Shown one piece after another: positions 1 through 5,766 of a stretch of DNA of 6,692 bases. How positions within the stretch are numbered: the first letter of the stretch is position 1; every line of letters starts with the position of its first letter. This stretch comes from Clostridia bacterium. Lineage in GTDB: Bacteria; Bacillota; Clostridia; Saccharofermentanales; UBA5734. Location: positions 1 through 6,692 of the forward strand of contig RZZF01000102.1 in assembly GCA_009929975.1 (NCBI GenBank), in the 5' to 3' direction. Made by a program: the position numbers and the translations under genes. Under the pieces are notes generated by a model, which saw nothing but the letters and a program-made list of their open reading frames with translations, did no database searches and was not told the origin of the DNA.

Positions 1-1
1 A

Positions 2-556
2 CAGATTGACCGCCAGTGCCGGGCCGGCAACTGGCAGAAGATGATCAGCGGGGATGTTTATGGGAAAACCCTGGGGCTCGTCGGTCTCGGCGCGATCGGC
101 CGGGCGGTGGCCCGCAGGGCGCAGGGCTTTTCCATGAAGATTCTCGCCTTTGATGTCCAGTGGGACGCACGGTGGGCGGAAGATCACCAGGTTGAACGGG
201 TCAGCCTTGAAACCCTCTATCGGCAGTCTGATTTTATTAGCCTGCATGTCCCGCTGCTGCCGGAAACCCGGATGATGATCGGGGAGAAGGAACTGGCGAT
301 GTTCCGTGCCGGTTCAGTCCTGATCAATACCGCGCGCGGCGGGCTGATTGATGAGAGCGCGCTGTTGGCTGCCCTGCAAAGCGGACATCTGGCAGGCGCC
401 GGGCTCGATGCCTTTGAAAAAGAACCACCGGAGAACCCGCTCTGGTTCTCTTTGCCGCAGGTTGTCCTCGGCTCGCATACAGCAGCTTCAACTGAACTGG
501 CGGCACGTGAAATGGGCCGGATGGCCCTGGATAATCTGATCCGCGATCTGTCCTGA
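2..556 (+). CDS. D-2-hydroxyacid dehydrogenase, C-terminal part (5' end cut by window)
   Basis: NAD(P)-dependent D-isomer-specific 2-hydroxyacid dehydrogenase, a cytosolic enzyme family that interconverts 2-keto acids and D-2-hydroxy acids (phosphoglycerate, glyoxylate/hydroxypyruvate, 2-ketogluconate and others). The frame is open from base 2, so the first Met at 41 is internal; about 13 codons before it read as family sequence, and roughly 130 N-terminal residues lie upstream. Counting from that Met, the Rossmann motif GLGAIG is at 15-20. The three catalytic residues of the family are all present: Arg99 in NTARGG, Glu128 in FEKEPP and His146 in GSHTAA. The fold is therefore intact at this end and the enzyme is probably active. 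The stop lies 26 bases before the FGGY kinase start on the same strand, which suggests one operon. With a sugar kinase and a lactonase downstream, a 2-keto-sugar-acid reductase is more likely than serine biosynthesis, but the substrate is not determinable. Confidence 0.93.
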   Translation, partial: QIDRQCRAGNWQKMISGDVYGKTLGLVGLGAIGRAVARRAQGFSMKILAFDVQWDARWAEDHQVERVSLETLYRQSDFISLHVPLLPETRMMIGEKELAMFRAGSVLINTARGGLIDESALLAALQSGHLAGAGLDAFEKEPPENPLWFSLPQVVLGSHTAASTELAAREMGRMALDNLIRDLS

Positions 557-582
557 TGGCGTCATAGACGGGAGGTTCTGTA

Positions 583-2103
583 ATGACACGTTATTTGTTG
601 GCGCATGACCTCGGTACATCCGGAAATAAGGCGACGCTTTTTTCTGAGGATGGCCGGTTGGTCAGCAGCGCGACCGCGGCGTATGAAACCCATTTTTTCA
701 ATCAGAACTGGGCTGAACAGAATCCGGAAGACTGGTGGACCGCGGTCTGTGATTCGACCCGGCATATGCTCAGCCAGAGCGGCATCGATCCCGCCTCGAT
801 CGCGGTGGTCAGTTTCAGTGGCCATATGATGGGTTGCCTGTGCCTCGACCGAAACGGGCAGCCGCTGCGTCCCCACATTCTCTGGGCGGACCAGCGGGCG
901 GAAAAGCAGGCGAAACAGCTGGACGAAGCTCTGACCCCGCAGCGTTTCTACCGCCTGACCGGACATCGCAGTAGTGCGTCATACGGTTTGCAGAAACTGA
1001 TGTGGGTGCGGGACAATGAACCGGATATCTATGAGCGCACCGAAATAGTCGTCAACGCCAAAGATTGGATCGTTTACCGCATGACAGGACAATTGATGAC
1101 CGAGTACAGTGACGCGACCAGCATGACCGCGCTTGATCTTGAACAACGTGTCTGGTCTGAAGAAATTCTGGCAGCGGCACGGATTGATCCGGACAAACTG
1201 CCGGAAATTGTTCCCTCAACGCATGTCGCCGGCGGTGTGACCGATTCCGCTGCTGCTGCCACAGGACTGGCACCGGGGACACCGGTGGTCATGGGCGGCG
1301 GTGACGGACTTTGCGCGACCGTCGGAGCCGGCTGTGTACGGGAAAATGTGGTGCATGCCTGTATCGGTTCATCTGCCTGGATTTCCTATGCGAGCCGGAA
1401 ACCCGTGTTTGACGAACAGATGCGGACCTTCAACTGGATCCATATTGTTCCGGATATGGTTTGTCCCTGTGGGACGATGCAGGCAGCCGGACAAGCCTAT
1501 GCCTGGATGAAACAGACGATGGCCCGCCATGAAGCTGAACTGGCCGCAAGCCGCAGAATCAGCCCTTATCAGCTGATTGACGAACAGGCCGCACAGGCAC
1601 CTCCCGGTTCGAACGGTCTGATTTTTCTGCCGTATCTGATCGGTGAGCGGGCTCCCCGCTGGGATCCGCAGGCCAAAGGCGCGTTCATTGGACTGAACAT
1701 GTCGACAACACGTGCGGACATGTTCAGGTCTGTACTGGAAGGCGTCACCTTCAACCTGGCGATCATCGCGGATATTTATCGTGAACACGGAGTGGACATC
1801 TCACGGATCAACCTGATCGGCGGCGGTGCCAGAGGGGATGTCTGGTGCCAGATTATGGCGGATGTGTGGTCGGCCGAGATCAACCGGCTCAACTATCTGG
1901 ATGAAGCGACCAGCATGGGCGCGGCGGTCACCGGCGGAGTCGGTGTCGGCCTGTATGAGGATTTCACAGCGATTGACCGCTATATCAGTGTCGCCAATTC
2001 GTTCCGTCCCGATCCTGCGCGAACCGCCGCGTATCAGCCGGCCCGACATAATTTTGAGGCCTGCTATCAAGCGCTCAGACCGGTTTTCCCCCAACTGCGC
2101 TGA
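583..2103 (+). CDS. FGGY-family carbohydrate kinase (xylulokinase-like), kinase 1
   Basis: ATP-dependent sugar or sugar-acid kinase of the FGGY family, 506 residues, the usual full length. It transfers phosphate from ATP to a hydroxyl of a sugar, polyol or aldonate in the cytosol. The N-terminal phosphate-binding motif is DLGTSGNK at 9-16. WADQR at 101-105 lines the sugar pocket in relatives. The first FGGY signature around K138/W141 differs from the published pattern only at G135. The catalytic base is probably Asp241 in GGGDG. The second FGGY signature at 366-386 (GAFIGL...SVLE) matches fully, and the adenosine-binding GGGAR is at 413-417. A GGGAGG ribosome binding site (570-575) sits 7 bases before the ATG, supporting this start. 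It lies between the 2-hydroxyacid dehydrogenase and the lactonase-like gene. A CPCG motif at 294-297 and ten cysteines overall are notable. It could be a xylulokinase, a gluconokinase-type or a tetrulose-type kinase; the family is certain, the substrate is not. Confidence 0.95.
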   Translation: MTRYLLAHDLGTSGNKATLFSEDGRLVSSATAAYETHFFNQNWAEQNPEDWWTAVCDSTRHMLSQSGIDPASIAVVSFSGHMMGCLCLDRNGQPLRPHILWADQRAEKQAKQLDEALTPQRFYRLTGHRSSASYGLQKLMWVRDNEPDIYERTEIVVNAKDWIVYRMTGQLMTEYSDATSMTALDLEQRVWSEEILAAARIDPDKLPEIVPSTHVAGGVTDSAAAATGLAPGTPVVMGGGDGLCATVGAGCVRENVVHACIGSSAWISYASRKPVFDEQMRTFNWIHIVPDMVCPCGTMQAAGQAYAWMKQTMARHEAELAASRRISPYQLIDEQAAQAPPGSNGLIFLPYLIGERAPRWDPQAKGAFIGLNMSTTRADMFRSVLEGVTFNLAIIADIYREHGVDISRINLIGGGARGDVWCQIMADVWSAEINRLNYLDEATSMGAAVTGGVGVGLYEDFTAIDRYISVANSFRPDPARTAAYQPARHNFEACYQALRPVFPQLR

Positions 2104-2131
2104 CCGGTCCGATGGAGATGACGCAGCATTA

Positions 2132-2151
2132 TGGCCAATCAAGCATGGCCA
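2132..2151. repeat. Short inverted repeat in the kinase 1/lactonase gap
   Basis: TGGCCA occurs twice (2132-2137 and 2146-2151), separated by 8 bases, in the 71-base gap between the kinase stop and the lactonase-like gene. Because TGGCCA is its own reverse complement, the two copies can pair as a 6-bp stem. No T-run follows, so it is not a terminator. It might be an mRNA hairpin just before the AGGAGG site at 2161 or a protein site; it may also be chance. Confidence 0.3.
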
Positions 2152-2174
2152 GACAAAACTAGGAGGATATTATC

Positions 2175-3170
2175 ATGCAGCAGCCCGATCTTTTTACGAT
2201 TCTACCTGACTACATCAGCACGCCTGACGGAATGGAAATCGACCGCCAGGGTCATCTGGTTCTGTCTTGCCCGAACTATGCCGACCCGTCAATGCCGGGC
2301 GTTATCGTCAAGATTGACAAGGAACGCAGGATCCGCAAGTGGTTTGAGGTGCCGGTTCTCGAGGAAACCGGTGCGGCTCGAAACATGGGAATCGCTTTCG
2401 GACCGGATGGTGATCTTTACATCTGTGACAATCAGGGATGGTCCGGTGATCCTGATCTTCAGTTCAAAGGCCGCGTGCTGCGTGTCCGGGTAACCGAAGA
2501 AGGAGAGATCCTCAAGACAACGGTCGTCGCTTCCGGTATGGAACACCCCAATGGCGTCAAAGTCCATGGTGATTACCTGTATGTGACACAGAGCGCGCTT
2601 AGCAAGGTGAAGGATCCGTCCGGTCTACTGGTCAGCTGTGTCTATCGTTTCCATCTTGATGATGAAAATATCGCGGTCACGAATACGCTGGCCGATCCGA
2701 ACATTCTGACCACGTTCATTACCCTTAATCCGGACGTGCAGTATGGTGCGGATGGTATTGAGTTCGACCGCAACGGATATCTGTACGTCGGTAATTTTGG
2801 TGATGGCGCGGTCCATCGTGTCATCATGGATGAGCAGGGCTGCGTGATCGAAAATGAAGTCTATGCCCAGGATGCCACGCAGCTCAGCACAACCGATGGG
2901 TTCTGTTTTGATGACAACGGCAATCTGTACATCGCGGACTTTTCCGCGAATGCCATCTGCTGCATGTCACCCGACGGAACGCTGCGCCGTATTGCCCAGA
3001 GCCCGGACTGTGACGGCCTTGACGGCGGACTGGACCAGCCGGGTGAGCCGCGGGTCTGGAACGGAAAGATCATCGTATCCTGCTTCGATCTCGTCACCGG
3101 ACCGGATAAAGTCAATACGGCCCACGAGATGCCGGCGACCCTTTCCATGTTGGAACTTTGTGGGAAATGA
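2175..3170 (+). CDS. SMP-30/gluconolactonase/LRE-family protein (probable sugar lactonase)
   Basis: Protein of 331 residues with the repeat pattern of a six-bladed beta-propeller of the SMP-30/gluconolactonase family, whose members hydrolyse sugar lactones to acids with one divalent metal. Recurrent blade strands are visible: PDGMEIDRQGHLVLS (17-31), FGPDGDLYICDN (75-86), HPNGVKVHGDYLYVTQ (124-139), GADGIEFDRNGYLYVGN (191-207) and TDGFCFDDNGNLYIAD (240-255). Likely metal ligands, by comparison with the family, are Glu21, Asn126, and Asp193 or Asp241. There is no signal peptide, so the protein is probably cytosolic. AGGAGG at 2161-2166, 8 bases before the ATG, fixes the start. It is the last gene of the + strand block; transcription probably ends at the terminator at 3218-3249. 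Ten cysteines, including an adjacent pair at 262-263, are unusual for such a propeller and fit a reducing cytosol. Lactonase activity is inferred; some family members have other hydrolase or binding roles. Confidence 0.88.
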   Translation: MQQPDLFTILPDYISTPDGMEIDRQGHLVLSCPNYADPSMPGVIVKIDKERRIRKWFEVPVLEETGAARNMGIAFGPDGDLYICDNQGWSGDPDLQFKGRVLRVRVTEEGEILKTTVVASGMEHPNGVKVHGDYLYVTQSALSKVKDPSGLLVSCVYRFHLDDENIAVTNTLADPNILTTFITLNPDVQYGADGIEFDRNGYLYVGNFGDGAVHRVIMDEQGCVIENEVYAQDATQLSTTDGFCFDDNGNLYIADFSANAICCMSPDGTLRRIAQSPDCDGLDGGLDQPGEPRVWNGKIIVSCFDLVTGPDKVNTAHEMPATLSMLELCGK

Positions 3171-3190
3171 ACTGATCAGCCGTCAGACAG

Positions 3191-3976
3191 TCATTCACTG
3201 ATCGGCGCGATCATGAGACGGACACCGGTTTCGGCCAGTGTCCGTTTTTCTTCGCCGTTTAAGGCGTCATCCGTGATCAGGGTGTGGATTTCACTGAGGC
3301 TGGCATAACGGACGAAACTGGTCCGGCCGAATTTGGAACTGTCGCAGAGCAGATGAGCTTCACGGCTGATCGTCAGAAACGCGCGTTTGAGATCGGCCAT
3401 ATCGAGATTCGGCGTGGTCAGGCCGTCTTCCTGCGAAACGCCATTGGCCGCGAGAAAGGCATGGTCAACCCTGAGATCAGCCAGACTGGCCAGCGCGGCC
3501 GGGCCGATCGTGCAGTGAAACTGCCGCCGCAGCAGGCCACCGGTCAGAATGACCGTGATGTCCGTTTGTGCTTCCAGTTCAAGCGCGATCGCCAGGTCAT
3601 TGGTTACCACGGTCAGCTGGCGTCTGGCCGAGAGTAGACGGGCCAGCGCCAGGGTTGTTGTTCCTGTATCGAGGACCAGCGTGTCACCGTCATGGATCAG
3701 GGTCAGCGCAAGAGAAGCGATCACCTGTTTTTCCTGCTGGTGCAGAATCTGTTTCTCATCAGCCAGCGGTTCAAAGCCGCGGCGGTTCAAGCTGACGGCA
3801 CCACCGTGTGTCCGCTGCAGCAGGCCCCGTTGATCGAGCACCGAGAGATCCTGGCGGATCGTACCCGCGGAGACCTGGCAGCGCTGGCAGAGATCAGCGA
3901 CGGTGACCTGATGCTTCACGCGGACCAGATCAACTATTTTGCGGCGCCGCTCTTCACTGAGCATGCTGTGTTTCAT
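3191..3976 (-). CDS. DeoR/GlpR-family transcriptional regulator
   Basis: Sugar-metabolism regulator of the DeoR/GlpR family, 261 residues, typical length; members usually repress a catabolic operon until a phosphorylated sugar binds. The N-terminal helix-turn-helix spans about 6-60, with VTVADLCQRCQVSAGTIRQDL at 24-44 as the HTH core and the family-typical RTHGGAV at 55-61. The C-terminal phosphosugar-binding domain follows: DTGTTTLALA (103-112), VVTNDLAIAL (123-132), ILTGGLLR (143-150), DHAFLAANGVS (171-181) and the closing CDSSKFGR (211-218). It is translated from 4 bases after the upstream kinase stop, with an AAAGG site inside that kinase's 3' end, so the two are very likely co-transcribed and coupled. 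A second Met at residue 5 is a possible alternative start, but the AAAGG spacing of 9 bases favours the first. Likely targets are the divergent promoters at 5514-5766 and perhaps the convergent block. A + strand terminator is embedded in codons 244-253. Confidence 0.95.
   Translation of the reverse strand: MKHSMLSEERRRKIVDLVRVKHQVTVADLCQRCQVSAGTIRQDLSVLDQRGLLQRTHGGAVSLNRRGFEPLADEKQILHQQEKQVIASLALTLIHDGDTLVLDTGTTTLALARLLSARRQLTVVTNDLAIALELEAQTDITVILTGGLLRRQFHCTIGPAALASLADLRVDHAFLAANGVSQEDGLTTPNLDMADLKRAFLTISREAHLLCDSSKFGRTSFVRYASLSEIHTLITDDALNGEEKRTLAETGVRLMIAPISE
3218..3249 (+). terminator. Intrinsic terminator of the + strand operon, inside the DeoR-family gene
   Basis: ACGGACAC (3218-3225) pairs perfectly with GTGTCCGT (3238-3245). 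One C/A mismatch is followed by two more G-C pairs (3227-3228 with 3235-3236) closing a six-base loop. The stem runs into a T-run at 3245-3249. On the + strand this is a classic rho-independent terminator 48 bases after the lactonase-like gene's stop. On the - strand no T-run follows, so it should not stop the regulator's transcript. It overlaps codons 244-253 of the convergent DeoR-type gene. Confidence 0.75.
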
Positions 3977-3980
3977 CGGT

Positions 3981-5513
3981 TCAATCCTTTCGCTGGTGCT
4001 CCTGCAGTGCCGCGTAGACCGGCCGCAGCGCGGTCAGGGCGTCCTGGTACGCCTGCCGGTAGGGCTGATAGAGTTGATGACGGCTCATGTCCGGCTGCAC
4101 AGGTTCAGTTTGCTGATTGATCATCTGGAGTGTCTTGACCGGATCATCAAACAAGCCGACCGACAGCCCAGCCAATACCCCTGTGCCGAGCAGGCCGGTA
4201 TCTGAATAGGCCGCGGCTGTCCAGGGTATCCCCAGCACATCTGCTTTGATCTGCTGCATCAGGTGGCTCTTCGCGCCCCCACCGACATTGATGACTTGGC
4301 TGACAGCCACATCGGGCAGCTGCCGGCGCAGAATGTCGAGATACATCGCGTATTCATAGGCAAAGCTTTCGATCGCCGAACGGAACAGATGGCTGCGGCC
4401 ATGTGTCCAGCTCAGGCCGATCCAGCTGCCGCGGACCACGCCGTCATTGGGACAGACACGGCCGGAAAAATGTGGAATGAAGAGCAGGCGGTCACTGCCT
4501 GGCGCGATCTGCGCGGCCATTTCATCGAGCCGGCGATAGGACGGTGCCTGCTCCTCATCGCCGAAAATTTCGTCGCGCAGCCATTTGAGGCACAGGCCGC
4601 CGCCATTGATATAGGCCATCGGCGTATAAAGTCCGTCGAGGACGGAAGGCGCGAACAAAAGGGTACGATTCGTGGTATCCGGCGCGAAGCGGTCAACCGC
4701 GACACCAAAGACCGACGCGGTTCCGGCGACATCGATCGCCATGCCGGCCTGTGTCACCCCGGCTCCGAAAATACTGGCGGCCGTATCACCGCAGCCGGCG
4801 GCGACCGGAGTTCCCGCGAGCAGGCCGGTCGCTTCAGCCATTGATTGCGTGACGTGGCCGACGATGTCAGCCGGCCTGACGATCCGGGGCATTTTATTGC
4901 GTTCAACTCCTGAGGTCTGAAGCAGTTCATCCGACCAGATCCGCTGCCGGGTATCAGCGAAGCCGGAGAAATGCAGATAAGTATGATCGATGAAGGCCTG
5001 GGAGCCGTCCAGTCCGCACAGCTGCATGGCCAGCCAGGAAGCCGGCTGAACAAATGACGCGATCTGCCGATACTGGTCCGGCCGGAATTTTTTCCACCAG
5101 AGTACCTTGGGTCCATGGGCATAGGTAATCGGACCACCGGTCAGCTTGATGATCTTTGTTTCTCCAATTTCCCTCAGATCATCCCAACAGGCTCCACAGC
5201 GCTGATCCAGCCAGCTGTCATATGGCGTGACGGCCTGGCCGTCGCGGCCGATGCCCATGATGCCGGCCATCTGACCGGCCAGTGCGACGGCGGCGACTTC
5301 ACCGGGCCGGCAGCCTGCCTTTTCCATCACATCACGGATTGACGCGATACCGGCCGACAGTAAATCATCCGGATCCTGTTCAATCTGGTCGGGAGCCGGT
5401 CGGATCAGTCTGGACGGCGCGAACGATTCCGCGACGATCTGGCCCTTTGTATTCATCAATGCCGCTTTGGTTCCCTGTGTTCCGACATCAATCCCTATCG
5501 TATAATCGGCCAT
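3981..5513 (-). CDS. FGGY-family carbohydrate kinase, kinase 2
   Basis: Full-length FGGY kinase of 510 residues, phosphorylating a sugar, polyol or related compound with ATP in the cytosol. DVGTQGTK at 9-16 is the N-terminal phosphate loop, WLDQR at 101-105 the sugar-pocket motif, Asp243 in AAGCGDTAAS the likely catalytic base, and GGGAK at 411-415 the adenosine motif. The second FGGY signature at 362-382 (GSWIGL...SAIE) matches fully; the first signature around K136 is poor (His133, Trp140 and Phe143 break it). The segment DHTYLHFSGFADT at 176-188 replaces the more common DxSxAS-type stretch seen in kinase 1, so this is a different subgroup. The AGGAGG site (5526-5521, - strand) 7 bases before the ATG fixes the start. 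The DeoR-type regulator follows directly in the same operon, which suggests that the kinase's substrate or product is what the regulator senses. The exact substrate is unknown. Confidence 0.95.
   Translation of the reverse strand: MADYTIGIDVGTQGTKAALMNTKGQIVAESFAPSRLIRPAPDQIEQDPDDLLSAGIASIRDVMEKAGCRPGEVAAVALAGQMAGIMGIGRDGQAVTPYDSWLDQRCGACWDDLREIGETKIIKLTGGPITYAHGPKVLWWKKFRPDQYRQIASFVQPASWLAMQLCGLDGSQAFIDHTYLHFSGFADTRQRIWSDELLQTSGVERNKMPRIVRPADIVGHVTQSMAEATGLLAGTPVAAGCGDTAASIFGAGVTQAGMAIDVAGTASVFGVAVDRFAPDTTNRTLLFAPSVLDGLYTPMAYINGGGLCLKWLRDEIFGDEEQAPSYRRLDEMAAQIAPGSDRLLFIPHFSGRVCPNDGVVRGSWIGLSWTHGRSHLFRSAIESFAYEYAMYLDILRRQLPDVAVSQVINVGGGAKSHLMQQIKADVLGIPWTAAAYSDTGLLGTGVLAGLSVGLFDDPVKTLQMINQQTEPVQPDMSRHQLYQPYRQAYQDALTALRPVYAALQEHQRKD
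3986..3990 (-). promoter_or_regulatory. Ribosome binding site of the DeoR-type gene, inside the kinase 2 coding end
   Basis: AAAGG on the - strand, 9 bases before the ATG at 3976, lies within the last codons of kinase 2, whose stop is at 3983-3981. The arrangement suggests that ribosomes finishing the kinase help start the regulator. Confidence 0.6.
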
Positions 5514-5542
5514 GGTTCAGCCTCCTGTTCAAGCGTTTCTAA

Positions 5543-5571
5543 ATGATCGTTCATGTCTATCATTCTATCAT
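5543..5571. repeat. Near-palindrome plus tandem 8-bp repeat, candidate operator
   Basis: ATGATCGTTCAT (5543-5554) is palindromic at 10 of 12 positions. One base later, TCTATCAT occurs twice in direct tandem (5556-5563 and 5564-5571). The block lies between the kinase 2 ribosome binding site and its likely promoter. A related TGATCAT (5697-5703) lies in the spacer of the + strand promoter, resembling TGATCGT (5544-5550). Such placement fits an operator for the locally encoded DeoR-type protein, but the link is inference. Confidence 0.4.
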
Positions 5572-5611
5572 AATCTGCACCAGAGTTTCTTCTTGAACCA
5601 CGAAATAACAC

Positions 5612-5641
5612 ATAAAATGGTGGGTAAACATCAATAATCAA
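5612..5641 (-). promoter_or_regulatory. Weak candidate promoter for the kinase 2/regulator operon
   Basis: On the - strand, TTGATT (5641-5636) and TTTTAT (5617-5612) are 18 bases apart, each matching 4 of 6 consensus positions. An alternative -10, TATGAT (5572-5567), matches 5 of 6 but has no good -35, and a perfect TTGACA (5668-5663) lacks a -10 at proper spacing. A promoter is required somewhere here; its exact place is undecided. Confidence 0.25.
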
Positions 5642-5683
5642 CAACAAAAAACAAAAAATAAGTGTCAAACAACAAATGCTACT

Positions 5684-5711
5684 CTGATATGCCAAGTGAT
5701 CATGGTATAAT
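5684..5711 (+). promoter_or_regulatory. Extended -10 promoter for the Gfo/Idh gene
   Basis: TGGTATAAT at 5703-5711 contains a perfect TATAAT (5706-5711) preceded by the TGn of an extended -10. A -35-like CTGATA (5684-5689, 4 of 6) lies 16 bases upstream. Transcription would start near 5718, giving a leader of about 49 bases that includes AAAGGAG (5754-5760), 6 bases before the ATG at 5767. TGATCAT (5697-5703) in the spacer is a possible repressor contact. Confidence 0.65.
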
Positions 5712-5766
5712 GTCAGTATATTTCTGCGGCCGTGGCTGAACGCCGGCGGTCGGAAAGGAGATCCGT

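Larger units (their letters stand above)
5514..5766. other. Divergent AT-rich intergenic control region
   Basis: These 253 bases separate the start codons of kinase 2 (- strand) and the Gfo/Idh gene (+ strand). The central part, about 5535-5725, is strikingly A+T-rich compared with the genes, with A-tracts at 5645-5660. It holds a good + strand promoter, weaker - strand promoter candidates, a near-palindrome with an adjacent tandem repeat, and the ribosome binding sites of both genes. I see no credible open reading frame or structured RNA in it. Confidence 0.8.

Noticed and set aside
562..966. A 134-codon - strand frame opposite kinase 1
   Set aside because: It is antisense to the conserved kinase N-terminus, shows low-complexity basic sequence and has no start signal.
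3172..3179. CTGATCAG palindrome between the convergent stops as a bidirectional terminator
   Set aside because: Eight self-complementary bases leave no proper loop and no T-run follows on either strand. The real + strand terminator is further on at 3218-3249.
4263..4844. A 193-codon + strand frame opposite kinase 2
   Set aside because: It lies wholly antisense to conserved FGGY kinase sequence, has no ribosome binding site and resembles no family.
5628..5645. Tandem matches to the B. subtilis IolR-type operator (AAYCAA core) at 5628-5638 and 5635-5645
   Set aside because: The two matches (10 of 11 and 9 of 11 to a highly degenerate consensus) are tempting beside a DeoR-type gene and a Gfo/Idh gene. 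However, A-rich DNA produces such matches easily, and no other inositol gene is present.
5495..5695. A 66-codon - strand frame across the divergent region
   Set aside because: It overlaps the kinase 2 start out of frame, has no good ribosome binding site and would cover the promoter region. It exists because the AT-rich stretch happens to lack stops.
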